The position numbers were made by a program, and so were the translations under genes. From positions 4,431,786-4,495,785 of the forward strand of contig NZ_CP036339.1 of NCBI RefSeq assembly GCF_007746075.1: 64,000 nt of DNA, given 5' to 3'. The stretch is from Lacipirellula limnantheis (GTDB taxonomy: Bacteria; Planctomycetota; Planctomycetia; Pirellulales; Lacipirellulaceae). This document shows, piece after piece, positions 1-9,169 of this stretch; position 1 is the first letter of the stretch; each line of letters opens with the position of its first letter. The notes under the pieces are model-generated. The model searched no databases, was not told the origin of the DNA, and was given only the letters and a program-made list of their open reading frames with translations.

Positions 1-311
1 ACGACCTCGACTCCCTCGGTTTGGAGGGGAAACTCTGTCCGCAACTTGGCAAAGGCTTGAGCAACGTGGTCGGTCAACTGTTTTTCCAGCCGCAATATCT
101 CGGTCGTCGGCAAGTCGTTCTGGGTTGCTTCGAGGACGCGCCAGCGCAGCCGACGGTCATAAGGCAGCGAAACTCCTCCCAGTGAGATAATCTCATCGCG
201 CCCATCCGTATCGATAATCGCCGCGTCGACCCCATCGCCCGAGGATGCGGCCAGCAGCCCAATCGAGCGCGTTAGAGATTCCGAACTCAATGGAGGCGTC
301 TTTTGGCTCAT
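1..311 (-). CDS. anmK: Anhydro-N-acetylmuramic acid kinase-like protein, N-terminal part
   Basis: The frame starts at ATG 311 and runs off the left edge, so only the first 103 residues are present. Residues 18-35 (IGLLAASSGDGVDAAIID) align with the AnmK signature GLMSGTSxDGVDAAL. That family phosphorylates and opens 1,6-anhydroMurNAc during peptidoglycan recycling in the cytoplasm. The usual SGTS part of the ATP loop reads AASS here, a mild departure. No Shine-Dalgarno sequence is visible; the bases just upstream read CCTCCT. The family call rests on this short motif, the frame and the strand. The gene stands alone, divergent from the XylR-type regulator. Confidence 0.72.
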   Translation of the reverse strand, partial: MSQKTPPLSSESLTRSIGLLAASSGDGVDAAIIDTDGRDEIISLGGVSLPYDRRLRWRVLEATQNDLPTTEILRLEKQLTDHVAQAFAKLRTEFPLQTEGVEV

Positions 312-463
312 AGGAGGGGTGCCGAATCCGTAGTTTATCAGCGGCCGAAATGCGCCGCCTCAGCATCCGCGCACTTTTTTCCACTGGATGCGCACAGACA
401 TGTTAGGATGGAGAGATCGGATGCTTCTTCGGATTAGACCTTGTACCGCGCCGGAGCTGTGCG

Positions 464-1636
464 ATGCCGCTTTCCACCAAGAACCGCGCATTGCAGATTG
501 CTGTGCTAGTGGAAACTGACAACGGCTGGGGCCGCAGCGTCGTTGAGGGTGTCGCCGATTACGCGCAACGATTCGGCCCGTGGAATTTGCTGATCGACCC
601 GCGGGACCATAGCCGCGGTTGGTCTCTCCCGGATCGCTGGCGCGGAGACGGGATCATTGCTAGGGTCAGTACGCCGCTTCATCTGGAGGAAATCGCTCGC
701 TGCGGGCTGCCGGCTGTGAACGTCGACAACGTGTTCGAAAACCAGGAGGGAATGGGACAAGTTACCACGGACGAGCATTCTTGGGCCACGATGGCGTTGT
801 CCCACTTTCGCGAGCGAGGCTTCACGCACTTCGCGTATTTTGCACCTCCAAGTCATGAATATTCCAAGAAAGGCGCCCAAGCCTTTTTTGCGGTCGTCAC
901 CGCAGACGGGCACGATTGTCACGTCTACCGCCCGGGCTACCGCGGCGGCCGACGCATTAGCCGCGACGAAGAACACAACCGCATTCATCGCTGGCTCAGT
1001 CATTTGCCGAAACCAGTGGCGATTCTCGCGGTGGATGCACGCCGCGGTCGGCAGCTGACGGAGATCTGCAGTCTGGAACGGATCCGCGTACCTGATGAAG
1101 TCGCGATTCTCGCCGGCGACACTGACGAATTCCTGTGCAATCTGAGTTCGCCGCCGCTCTCGAGCATCGCCGTGGCCAGCCAGCGAATTGGTCACGAAGC
1201 GGCGGCGATGCTCGACCGCATGATGCAAGGGCACACGGCGCCGATCAAGCCATTGTCGATCCCTCCGGTCAGAGTCGTCGGCAAGCAGTCGACGGACGTG
1301 CTCGCGATCGACGATCCAATGATTGTGCAGGCGCTGAGATTTATTCAAACGCACGCCTTTCGCGGCATTGCCGTTGAAGACGTCCTACGCGAAGTGCCGG
1401 TTTCACGCCGCTATTTGGAATTGCAGTTCAAGCGCCGCATTGGACGCCTGCCTGCCGAGGAGATTCGACGACTCCGGTTGGAGCGCGGACGCGAGCTTCT
1501 TACCCAGTCCGACCTATCCGTCGAGGCGATTTCCGCCGCCTGCGGGTATGCGGGAGCGACGCAGTTCGGCGTCGCGTTCTGCCGGCAGTTCGGGGCCACG
1601 CCCCTTGCATTCCGGCGGAAGTTGACGAGAAGCTGA
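464..1636 (+). CDS. XylR-like transcriptional regulator (LacI-type sensor plus AraC-type HTH)
   Basis: 390 residues. Residues 8-270 look like a periplasmic-binding-protein sensor fold of the LacI/XylR type (IAVLVETDNGWGRSVVEGV at the start, VAILAGDTDEFLCNLSSPPL near 215). Residues 280-388 form an AraC-type double helix-turn-helix (VPVSRRYLELQFKRRIG, then LTQSDLSVEAISAACGYA). Planctomycetes carry many such paralogues, and the name XylR is by architecture only. No xylose or other sugar genes lie beside it, so the inducer cannot be inferred. GGAG sits about 9 bases before the ATG. Confident on family, not on target. Confidence 0.88.
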   Translation: MPLSTKNRALQIAVLVETDNGWGRSVVEGVADYAQRFGPWNLLIDPRDHSRGWSLPDRWRGDGIIARVSTPLHLEEIARCGLPAVNVDNVFENQEGMGQVTTDEHSWATMALSHFRERGFTHFAYFAPPSHEYSKKGAQAFFAVVTADGHDCHVYRPGYRGGRRISRDEEHNRIHRWLSHLPKPVAILAVDARRGRQLTEICSLERIRVPDEVAILAGDTDEFLCNLSSPPLSSIAVASQRIGHEAAAMLDRMMQGHTAPIKPLSIPPVRVVGKQSTDVLAIDDPMIVQALRFIQTHAFRGIAVEDVLREVPVSRRYLELQFKRRIGRLPAEEIRRLRLERGRELLTQSDLSVEAISAACGYAGATQFGVAFCRQFGATPLAFRRKLTRS

Positions 1637-2075
1637 TCGACTGCCTTCGACATGCTGACTCGCAGAGAGGATCGCACCGATCTCCGCACCGTGGGACAAC
1701 GACATGTTCGACTTCCGCAACTCCGCCTGCGTTGGGGATATCCCATAGACCGCGTGCGCAGTCTATTGAAAAGATTGCGCGGTTAGTGTTTGTGACGTTT
1801 CGACCCCACTATTAGGATGCAATGAGAGAAGGAACGTGCGCGACCCAATAAACGCTCGCAAGCCGCCTCGAAAAAGGCCGCGCCGCTGGCTGCGACGTCG
1901 ATCGGTTTGGCCGGCTTCACGATCGACCGTGGTCTGATTTTCCGTTCGTCGGAATATCACGTAACGGAACCCTTGGTGCGTTGGAATGATTCGGCGGCCG
2001 CGCGCAAGGCAACGATTACCTTCAGCTTTTCACACCTCAATTGTCACCGCAGTTTACACCTAAGAGGGCCAGCTA
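1637..2075. other. Intergenic stretch without a supported gene
   Basis: 439 bases between the regulator and the first PEP-CTERM gene. Short open frames exist on both strands, but none has a ribosome binding site or recognisable protein. The region presumably holds the promoter and leader of the gene at 2076. GAGGG at about 2064 is the binding site for that start. I see no clear hairpin or repeat. Confidence 0.5.
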
Positions 2076-3236
2076 ATGAAGACTTATCTTGACCGTTGGA
2101 TGGCGGCGTTTGCCGTCGTCCTTCTCGCTGCATCGCCGTCAGTCGGCGCGACTCTTACTGCAATGTCCACATTCGGCGGCGGGGATGGCTGGCGAGCTCC
2201 TGGCGAATTGCTCGCTGGAGACACGCCGGGCACAAATACGGCCGGCGTCTACAACTATCTCGGCACGGCGAGCCTGGAGCGCGGGCTGGCCTTCAATTCC
2301 CAAACAGGCAATTTGATCTTGGTCAGTCGTAGCACTGCCGGGAACGGAATTCGAGTGCTGAACGGCACGACCGGCGCTGACGCTGGATTCCTGAACCAAG
2401 GCTCTGGCGTGATTACAGGCGGCACCTTCGCCACGAGCATGGTGGGCGTCGCTGACGATGGCGCCGTCTACGTCGCGAATCTGCAAACGAACGTCAGCTC
2501 CGCCGCGTTCAAGGTTTACCAGTGGTCGACCGAAACCGCAGCTGCTCCGACGACCTATTTCGGCGGAACGGTCGCCGGGTTCACGGGGACGCCGAGATTG
2601 GGCGATTCCCTTGACGTCACCGGCGCGGGCGCGGGAACGACGATCGTGGCGGGCGCCAGCGGTACGATCGGTTATGCGGTGATCAACTCTGGCGGAGCGA
2701 CCGCCGTCCCGTCTTTCGCACCGGCAGGGCCGCTCGCCGGCGATTTTCGCTTGGGCGTGACGTTCGCTGGCAATGCGAATAACGTCTGGGGCAAGCAAAC
2801 GGGCGGGAGCCCGGCGGCAGCGCCATTACGTTTGACGAGCTACGCCGGCGGCGTGGGGACTTCGTTCGGCTCGGCGACCTTAACCAGCGGCGGCGAGATG
2901 GCCATGGATTACGCGGTCGTCAACGGCGTTCCGCTGCTGGCTGTAATCGACGCCAATAACTCGCTGCTGCGCGTCTACGACGTCACCGTTCCCGCGACGC
3001 CGACGTTGTTGGTTTCGGCGACTACCACCAGCGGAACGCTAAGCCCCAATGGGAACGCCGTCGGCAGCGTGAAGTTCGGCGCCATTAGCGGCGGCAACGC
3101 GACGCTGTACGCGATGTCGACGAATCAGGGAATTCAAGCCTTTGATCTGCGCGGCGTCGGCATTCCTGAGCCTACGGGCGTGGCGCTGTTCGGGATTGCG
3201 GCGTCGCTCACCGTGCTCATGCGGCGACGAGCTTAG
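2076..3236 (+). CDS. PEP-CTERM surface protein, no dockerin (module 1, first paralogue)
   Basis: 386 residues. A signal peptide covers about residues 1-26. The body is rich in G, T and A with short repeated strands (GNLILVSRSTAGNGIRVLNG, MVGVADDGAVYVANL), which suggests a beta-propeller-like fold. The end is IPEPTGVALFGIAA... followed by MRRRA: a PEP motif at 364-366, a hydrophobic span and an arginine cluster, as exosortase substrates have. It is clearly paralogous to the next gene over its whole body (shared GGGDGWRAP, SRSTAGNGIR, NQGSGVI, MVGVADDGA). Function unknown; probably cell-surface or extracellular matrix. A 13-bp hairpin follows it. Confidence 0.85.
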   Translation: MKTYLDRWMAAFAVVLLAASPSVGATLTAMSTFGGGDGWRAPGELLAGDTPGTNTAGVYNYLGTASLERGLAFNSQTGNLILVSRSTAGNGIRVLNGTTGADAGFLNQGSGVITGGTFATSMVGVADDGAVYVANLQTNVSSAAFKVYQWSTETAAAPTTYFGGTVAGFTGTPRLGDSLDVTGAGAGTTIVAGASGTIGYAVINSGGATAVPSFAPAGPLAGDFRLGVTFAGNANNVWGKQTGGSPAAAPLRLTSYAGGVGTSFGSATLTSGGEMAMDYAVVNGVPLLAVIDANNSLLRVYDVTVPATPTLLVSATTTSGTLSPNGNAVGSVKFGAISGGNATLYAMSTNQGIQAFDLRGVGIPEPTGVALFGIAASLTVLMRRRA

Positions 3237-3276
3237 TCGTCTAGCGGCAAAAGGTTCGAAGTATTGAATGAAGTTT

Positions 3277-3311
3277 CCGCCGCCGGGGGCGAACATCTCC
3301 CCCGGCGGCGG
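3277..3311 (+). terminator. GC-rich hairpin after the first PEP-CTERM gene
   Basis: Perfect 13-bp stem: CCGCCGCCGGGGG at 3277-3289 pairs with CCCCCGGCGGCGG at 3299-3311 across a 9-base loop. GTTTC and GAAAC flank it as a further short complement. No T-run follows, so it could be a weak terminator, a pause site or an mRNA-stabilising stem between the paralogues. Confidence 0.6.
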
Positions 3312-3359
3312 GCAATTGAAACTCGGTTGTGACCGCGAATCATCATCAAGAGGAATATC

Positions 3360-4850
3360 ATGTGCGTCCGCTTAGCAGAACTGATCAAGAACGTTGGCGC
3401 GTACACTGCGATCGGAGCAGCATTCCTCGCGAGCGCCGCGCAGGGCGCGACGCTCGCCCCGCTGGCCAGTTTCGGCGGCGGTGACGGCTGGCGGGCGCCG
3501 TTCGAGGTTCTACCAGGCGATACGGCCGGCACCGACTCGCTCGAGGCGGGATTCTACAATTACCTCGGCAACACGCTTACCAACACGACGGTCAATGGGG
3601 GTAACCTCGAACGCGGAATGGCTTACAACCCGACCACTGGCAACTTGATCGTCGTCAGCCGCAGCACTGCCGGCAACGGCATTCGGATTCTGAACGGCAC
3701 CACAGGCGTCGACGTTGGGTCCCTGAACCAAGGCTCTGGCGTCATCGCGGGCGGCACGTTCACGACCAATATGGTCGGCGTCGCCGACGATGGAGCGATC
3801 TACGTTGGGAATCTCACGACCAATGCGACCACGTCGGCCTTCAATGTGTATCGTTGGGAGAACGAGACGGCCGCGACGCCGACGCTGGTCTATACCGGCG
3901 CTCCGCTGGCGGGAGCACGGATTGGCGACTCGTTCGATGTTTTCGGCAGCGGCACGCAGACGAGAATTGCCGTCGGATACGGCAACGCGCCCTCTGTGCC
4001 CGGCAATAACAGTTTTGCCCTGCTCACGACGGCTGACGGAACGACCTTCACCGCGGCGAGCATCGGGATCGCATCCAACCCGCCCGAGGCCGGCGATTTT
4101 CGACTCGGCATCACGTTCACCGACGCCGACACGATCATCGGCAAGCAAGGCTCCGGCACCGCGGGGCAAGAGCAATTCGCCCGCCAAGTCGATGTAAGCG
4201 GCGCGACGGGGACGCTTGCCCTGAGCATCGGTTCCGACGGCGCCGCGCTGCGTCCGCTGGATTACGCCATTGTCGATGGGCGTCCGCTGCTGGCGATGGT
4301 GGAAGCGAGCAGCTCGACCGCCGCGATCGCTCGCGCCCGCCTCTTTGTCTACGATCAGACGAATCCGACCGGAACGGTTGCGGAGCGAAAGATCGCCGAA
4401 GGAAGCAATTTGCCGATCAACGATCCGGTCCTCGGTCCCAACCAGTTTCCTAACGGCAACGGGACCGGATCCGTCAAGTTCGGGGCTGTGACAGGCAACA
4501 GCGTCGTTGTTTACGCCATGAGCACGAATAACGGCATTCAGGCGTTCACGCTGACGCTCGACCCCATTGTGCCGCCGGCCGACGACGCCGACTTTAATTC
4601 CGACGGCATCGTCGACGGAAGCGACTTCCTGATCTGGCAGCGTGGATACGGCCTCGCAGCCCAGACGGATAACACGACCGGCGACGCCAATGGCGACGGC
4701 AACGTCAACGACGCTGACCTGACGATTTGGAACGGCCAGTTCGGCACGGTTCCCGCCGCGGCGGCGCTTGGGGCCATTCCCGAGCCGAGTGCGCTAGTAA
4801 TGGCGGGGTTGGGCGTCGCTTGCCTCGCTCTTCGTCGCTGGAACAATTAG
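3360..4850 (+). CDS. PEP-CTERM surface protein with dockerin (module 1, second paralogue)
   Basis: 496 residues with a signal peptide to about residue 29. Residues 30-400 are homologous to the preceding protein. Between that body and the PEP tail is a dockerin-like domain, about residues 406-460, with two calcium-loop-like repeats: DFNSDGIVDGSDFLIWQRG and GDANGDGNVNDADLTIW. The C-terminus is AIPEPSALVMAGLGVACLAL then RRWNN (PEP at 474-476). AGAGGA stands about 7 bases before the ATG. Dockerins normally bind cohesins; no cohesin was recognised in the window. The combination suggests a surface protein that can also dock a partner. Function otherwise unknown. Confidence 0.87.
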   Translation: MCVRLAELIKNVGAYTAIGAAFLASAAQGATLAPLASFGGGDGWRAPFEVLPGDTAGTDSLEAGFYNYLGNTLTNTTVNGGNLERGMAYNPTTGNLIVVSRSTAGNGIRILNGTTGVDVGSLNQGSGVIAGGTFTTNMVGVADDGAIYVGNLTTNATTSAFNVYRWENETAATPTLVYTGAPLAGARIGDSFDVFGSGTQTRIAVGYGNAPSVPGNNSFALLTTADGTTFTAASIGIASNPPEAGDFRLGITFTDADTIIGKQGSGTAGQEQFARQVDVSGATGTLALSIGSDGAALRPLDYAIVDGRPLLAMVEASSSTAAIARARLFVYDQTNPTGTVAERKIAEGSNLPINDPVLGPNQFPNGNGTGSVKFGAVTGNSVVVYAMSTNNGIQAFTLTLDPIVPPADDADFNSDGIVDGSDFLIWQRGYGLAAQTDNTTGDANGDGNVNDADLTIWNGQFGTVPAAAALGAIPEPSALVMAGLGVACLALRRWNN

Positions 4851-4857
4851 AAGAAAG

Positions 4858-4890
4858 TTCCCTTGCGACGAACCGTGCGGCGCAAGGGAA
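4858..4890 (+). terminator. 10-bp hairpin after the dockerin PEP-CTERM gene
   Basis: TTCCCTTGCG at 4858-4867 pairs perfectly with CGCAAGGGAA at 4881-4890, with a 13-base loop, starting 8 bases after the stop codon. There is no strong T-run. It is probably the 3' end structure of this transcript. Confidence 0.6.
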
Positions 4891-5052
4891 TTGGTAGAGT
4901 CCAACGCGTCGCAGCGAACGTAAAGCGGCTAGTCGAACGACGGCTTGGGGGCAAGCGATCGATCTAGAACCACGTCAGCGTTCGCTGCGGCGCGACCGCT
5001 CTCGGCCGCCCAACGGAAACCGCGTTCCTCAACAGCCCGCAGAGGTGAATGA

Positions 5053-6075
5053 ATGGAAGCCTTGCCCAAAGTTCGATGCACTCGTCGCGGCGTTGCCGGC
5101 TTCACGCTCGTGGAGCTGTTGGTCGTCATTGCGATCATCGGCGTCCTTGTCGCACTTCTGCTACCGGCTGTGCAGGCGGCGCGCGAGGCGGCGCGCCGCG
5201 CTCAGTGCAGTAACAACCTGAAGCAAATGGGGCTCGCGGCTCAGAATTACGCCGCCGCTAAGGGCGCACTGCCTGCGGGCTACGATCGCACGGCACAAGA
5301 CGTGAAGGACTCGTTGAATTTCTCCAAACGCGGAATGTTCACGAGCCTCTTGCAGTATCTTGAGGGGCAAAACACCTACAGCCAACTCATTCTCGACTAC
5401 AAGAAGGCCGGCAAACAGGTGTTTGACGACCCCGCGAGGGATGCGGTCGTCGATGCGTTCATTTGTCCCGCCTGGCCCGACGCCAAGGTCACGCAGGCGG
5501 CGCCGGCTGGCTACGAATACCAGCTGGGCGCCCTGACCTCCTACTCCGGAATCGCCGGCGCCATTCGCAATCGCGGCGAAACCTTATATACTTCTTCCTT
5601 TGGTAAGCTGCCGGACAATGGCGCCTTCACGATGATCGAGATTCCTGGGACAAGCGTCTTTCAACCGAAGACGCTCGTAGGCTACTCGAGGAAACTCGAA
5701 GAGATTACCGATGGGCAAAGCAATTCGATGCTGGCTGGAGAATTCGTCCACCGCGACTGCTGTTTTGGAGCACCCGTTGAAGAACCGCCCGGGAACACGC
5801 GACCATGGTATCTGGCAGGGTATGTTGACGGTCCCTACAGCATGAAGGTCGCCGAAACTCCGCCGAATGCGTGCGTCGTGCGCAATGCGGCGAACTGCAT
5901 CGCCGGGACGCCCACGAACTTCAATCACCTCCCAATGGGCAGCTTTCATCCCGGCGTAACGCAATTCGTCTACATCGACGGCAGCGTCCACAACATTGCC
6001 GACAGCGTTGAATTGGAGGTTTACAAGGACGTCGCCACGGTTAACGGCGACGAAGTCAGCAATTTGCCGCTGTAG
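5053..6075 (+). CDS. DUF1559 pseudopilin-like protein
   Basis: 340 residues. It begins with a type IV prepilin-like leader. The processing site is G16|FTLVELLVVIAI with Glu at +5, followed by a hydrophobic helix (VLVALLLPAVQAAREAARR) and the family hallmark CSNNLKQMGLAAQNY. The C-terminal part (FHPGVTQFVYIDGSVHNI near 300) is the usual DUF1559/SBP_bac_10 ending. The family is expanded to dozens of copies in planctomycetes. It is presumed to be processed by a prepilin peptidase and displayed in the envelope, with unknown role. AGAGGTGA lies 5 bases before the ATG. A lipoprotein gene follows. Confidence 0.93.
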   Translation: MEALPKVRCTRRGVAGFTLVELLVVIAIIGVLVALLLPAVQAAREAARRAQCSNNLKQMGLAAQNYAAAKGALPAGYDRTAQDVKDSLNFSKRGMFTSLLQYLEGQNTYSQLILDYKKAGKQVFDDPARDAVVDAFICPAWPDAKVTQAAPAGYEYQLGALTSYSGIAGAIRNRGETLYTSSFGKLPDNGAFTMIEIPGTSVFQPKTLVGYSRKLEEITDGQSNSMLAGEFVHRDCCFGAPVEEPPGNTRPWYLAGYVDGPYSMKVAETPPNACVVRNAANCIAGTPTNFNHLPMGSFHPGVTQFVYIDGSVHNIADSVELEVYKDVATVNGDEVSNLPL

Positions 6076-6168
6076 CTCTCCCTGTACCCTTCGCGCACAA
6101 GTTCACCGCTCCAGGTGCTTCGTATTCATTCGCTTCTGCTGCCGTACCATTCCTCTCGATTCGACCGG

Positions 6169-6615
6169 ATGCAGTTCAATTTACTTCTTAGCGTTGCATT
6201 GGTCGGCTTGGCCGCGTTGTCGGGATGTTCCGACAAACCGGCCGTCGCGCCGGTCAGCGGAAAAGTCACCTACAACGGTAAACCAATGCCTTACGGCAGC
6301 GTTGGTTTTCAGCCAGCCCAAGGCCAACCCGCCGGCGCCGCGATTCAACCCGACGGGACATTCCGGTTAAGTACCTTTGCGGAATTTGACGGCGCGATAA
6401 TTGGCCCCCATAAAGTGAAGGTGACCTGCTACGCCTCGCAACGTCCTTCCCAGCAGGCGAAAAAGACGCCGGGAGAGTTCGTGCTTGGCGAGTCGCTGAT
6501 CCCGGCGCAGTACACCTTTCTCGATCAAAGCGGTCTCACCGCTGAAGTACCGGCCGAGGGAAACGATTCGATCGTGATCGAGCTGTCGGGCCCCGAGAAG
6601 ACCTTTCCCCAATAG
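6169..6615 (+). CDS. Small lipoprotein following DUF1559 protein
   Basis: 148 residues from ATG 6169. I prefer this start to the GTG at 6115 because it gives a compact lipoprotein signal, MQFNLLLSVALVGLAALSGC. The mature part (APVSGKVTYNGKPMPYGSVGFQPAQ) resembles the carboxypeptidase-regulatory-like beta-sandwich lipoproteins that regularly follow DUF1559 genes in planctomycetes. It lies 93 bases after the pseudopilin-like gene and is probably co-transcribed. Function unknown; outer-face or periplasmic anchoring is predicted. Confidence 0.8.
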   Translation: MQFNLLLSVALVGLAALSGCSDKPAVAPVSGKVTYNGKPMPYGSVGFQPAQGQPAGAAIQPDGTFRLSTFAEFDGAIIGPHKVKVTCYASQRPSQQAKKTPGEFVLGESLIPAQYTFLDQSGLTAEVPAEGNDSIVIELSGPEKTFPQ

Positions 6616-7002
6616 GCCGATCGACCGATCGTCTTGGAACGGCGGGCCTTCACAGGCGACTTGGGCCGGAAATCAGCTCGATCGATTCTTGGCGGTCATG
6701 CTCAATGACCGGCGCGACGCGGTTGCGGCGGATGGTACGCCTTATCGAGCGGCCGTCTGATTTGGTCGCATACCGTCCGTTGGACGCTTGGCGATCAGCC
6801 TCGTTGGTGCGTGTTGGGCCCAACGCCGCGGCGCACTGCTTGCTCTTCGCGGGTGCGGCGGGCCAGTCCGGACGTGTTCACTCCTGTCTCTTGCGGCATG
6901 GGATTCGCGTAAGACGATCGCCAGCCGCCGGCGACGCCCCCGTTTGGGAGGCGGCTTGGCTCGGCGGAAACAAACAGTCTTGAGTGAAGAAAGGTTCTAG
7001 CC
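6616..7002. other. Intergenic stretch without a supported gene
   Basis: 387 bases between the two lipoprotein genes. Two overlapping plus-strand open frames of 70-92 codons are present, but they are arginine-rich, lack family features and have no ribosome binding site. I do not call them. No clear repeat or terminator was seen. Confidence 0.5.
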
Positions 7003-7182
7003 ATGACAAGAATGCTCACTTTAGCGGTCGCCCTTGGGGCGATGACGCTTGGGTTCACTGGATGCAGCGAGAAGGCCTCGTCGACGACCGAAAAGACCGT
7101 CTCGACGCCCGACGGATCGACGACTACCACGACGGAAAAGACGGTCGAGAAGAGCGGCGACAACCCGCCGCCGGCCAACTAG
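7003..7182 (+). CDS. Very small lipoprotein with Thr/Lys/Glu-rich tail
   Basis: 59 residues, short enough to be missed by length cut-offs. AAAGG stands 9 bases before the ATG. A lipoprotein signal peptide ends at the lipobox GFTGC (Cys21). The rest is low complexity with two EKTV repeats, a run of five threonines and a proline-rich end (SEKASSTTEKTVSTPDG...). Such tiny lipoproteins are common in planctomycetes and of unknown role. It follows surface module 1 after a 387-base gap and may be independent of it. Confidence 0.7.
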   Translation: MTRMLTLAVALGAMTLGFTGCSEKASSTTEKTVSTPDGSTTTTTEKTVEKSGDNPPPAN

Positions 7183-7309
7183 CATTTTGCGGCGAGCCTC
7201 ACAGGAGGGCTTGCACGTGATCTGGCGGCTCTGTCGCGGCGGCCCATTTCCTGTTTGTTGGGTCGCTGCGACAACCGCCTTTTATTGCGCCGTGTATGCT
7301 AGAATTCGT

Positions 7310-9115
7310 TTACGGCTGCACCGTGTGGCCTGATGGAGAGTCTACCGTTCGGCCCGCGCGTCGATCAAAACTGCTGAATAGGTTGATCGCCAGCAAGAGG
7401 TCTGCGACGGCATACCCCGCCGTGCCCAGAAGATACGCCATCATGGGCTGCCCCTTGCCCCACTCATCTGTCCCCGAGGCGAAGAGGAAGGCCGGGGCGG
7501 AGACAATGTAGGGAAGCAGCGGCGCCATCCCAATGGCGAGCAGATCATCCTCGTTGCCACCTCCTCCCACCGCGACGAAGCCGAAGCAGCAGAAGATGAA
7601 GTAGCCCCCCCCAACGAAGAACACCGTCGCCAGTGCGGCCCCCATCGCACGCAGACTCGTCGCTGAAGAAAGGGAGTACTGCAGTCCGACGACGGTGACG
7701 AACATTGTGCAAAGGAAGAAACTCAGCGTCAGTAAGGGAATCACCAGCAGGTAGCGGCCGTCAAAGCAAGCGGCGAGCAGCCATGTGATCAACAACAGGA
7801 GATAGCCCCAGCGCGCCGCATAAAGATTGCCTACGAGTTTCGCACGCATGATCTCGCCGCCGCTGAGCGGCGTCGACAGCAGCGAAGTCCAACAGTCGCG
7901 CTCCCTTTCAAGCGTGACGAGCCCGGCCGCGCGGGCGGCCAGTAGCAGCATGAAGCAGACGCCGAGAATCGTCGTCTCGACGGCGGCAAAATAGAAGAAG
8001 TCATCGTCGTCGAAATTCGGATCGTTCGTGACGGCCAGATAGAAGAAAAAGAACGTCAAGCCGAGCGCGACGAGCACGACGATGACGTTTGCCGCGACGC
8101 CGACGAAGCCGAGCCGAGCTTTGGCCGTCGGGGCAAAGACCTCTTTCCACAACATGGCGTTCTCGCCGAGTTGCGGCCGCCAGCGATAGCGGTCAGACCA
8201 GCGGACCGCCTCGCCTCGCTTTCGCTTGGCGGCGCCGTCGCCCCGACTCGATTCGCGCAGGTGGACGCGACGGACGGCGGTCGTGGCTAGCGCTACCAGC
8301 GTTGCCGACAGCCCGACATGCCACGCGGCCATGTACAGCACCGGCTCGAAATCGAATCCAGCGCCGGCGGCGGCGATGCCAGACATTGATTTGGCGAGTA
8401 CCGCGAGCGGATTGAGATCCCAGCAATATCCGAGCACTTGATTGAACGCCGTTGCCCACCATGTTCCGCCTAGGTTCTGCGCCTGGATCACGAATGCAAG
8501 CGGCGCGAGCACGATTGGAATCACGATGAGCACCGCCAGCAGTCGATAGACGCGCATCACCGCGTCCCGCGCGCGGGCCGACCAGACCGACACGCAAACG
8601 CTGAGCGAAGTGAGAAACAACGCCGTGCTGCCCGCGATGAGAAACGAAGCCATCAGGAGGTCGGCTGGAATGCCGCCGAGCAAACGAAAGATAAAGAGAA
8701 TGGGCAGGCTGACGAGCACGAGTTGACCGACCACCGCCAACCGGGCGAACGTCTTGCCGACGACGATCTCGAAGTTGGACAAATCGGTGGCGAAGAGGTA
8801 CTCAATCGTGCGGCGCTCGCGTTCGGTGGCGATGGCGCCGGCGGCCATGACCGGCGTGATCGCCACGATGCCCAGCACCTGGACCCAGGTGAAGGCGTAG
8901 AAGAACGCGGTCGCCGTGTAGGCTAACTCGCTGATGGAAACTTGATTGCCGCCGAGCGGGGCGTCGGGAGAATAAGAGTTGCGCACGCTGATCGACGAGT
9001 ACGAGACCCACAGCACGAACAGGATGATGGCGGCGTAAATGACGCGGAGCAGATACTGCCGGCGCTGGCGCGCGGCGGCGACGAGCTCAACCTGAAAAAT
9101 GGGGCCAAAGAGCAT
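7310..9115 (-). CDS. ABC-2 type transporter permease, two fused membrane modules
   Basis: 601 residues from ATG 9115 (MLFGPIFQVELVAAARQRRQ). It contains two ABC-2 modules in tandem. Each has a first helix, then the diagnostic cytoplasmic segment: TERERRTIEYLFATDLS in the first half and ERERDCWTSLLSTPLSGGEI in the second, each followed by several hydrophobic helices. The family exports or handles drugs, polysaccharides or gliding components together with an ATPase. No ATP-binding subunit is adjacent, so the substrate is unknown. It lies downstream of the serine acetyltransferase but is separated from it by an inverted repeat. Confidence 0.85.
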   Translation of the reverse strand: MLFGPIFQVELVAAARQRRQYLLRVIYAAIILFVLWVSYSSISVRNSYSPDAPLGGNQVSISELAYTATAFFYAFTWVQVLGIVAITPVMAAGAIATERERRTIEYLFATDLSNFEIVVGKTFARLAVVGQLVLVSLPILFIFRLLGGIPADLLMASFLIAGSTALFLTSLSVCVSVWSARARDAVMRVYRLLAVLIVIPIVLAPLAFVIQAQNLGGTWWATAFNQVLGYCWDLNPLAVLAKSMSGIAAAGAGFDFEPVLYMAAWHVGLSATLVALATTAVRRVHLRESSRGDGAAKRKRGEAVRWSDRYRWRPQLGENAMLWKEVFAPTAKARLGFVGVAANVIVVLVALGLTFFFFYLAVTNDPNFDDDDFFYFAAVETTILGVCFMLLLAARAAGLVTLERERDCWTSLLSTPLSGGEIMRAKLVGNLYAARWGYLLLLITWLLAACFDGRYLLVIPLLTLSFFLCTMFVTVVGLQYSLSSATSLRAMGAALATVFFVGGGYFIFCCFGFVAVGGGGNEDDLLAIGMAPLLPYIVSAPAFLFASGTDEWGKGQPMMAYLLGTAGYAVADLLLAINLFSSFDRRAGRTVDSPSGHTVQP

Positions 9116-9169
9116 GCTGGATTTCGCAAGCGACGGGACGGGGCGGCGTGCGATATCGTAGCAGCGAAC

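Noticed and set aside
1907..2092. Small plus-strand open frame overlapping the PEP-CTERM gene start
   Set aside because: No binding site, no homologous look and overlaps the well-supported start at 2076.
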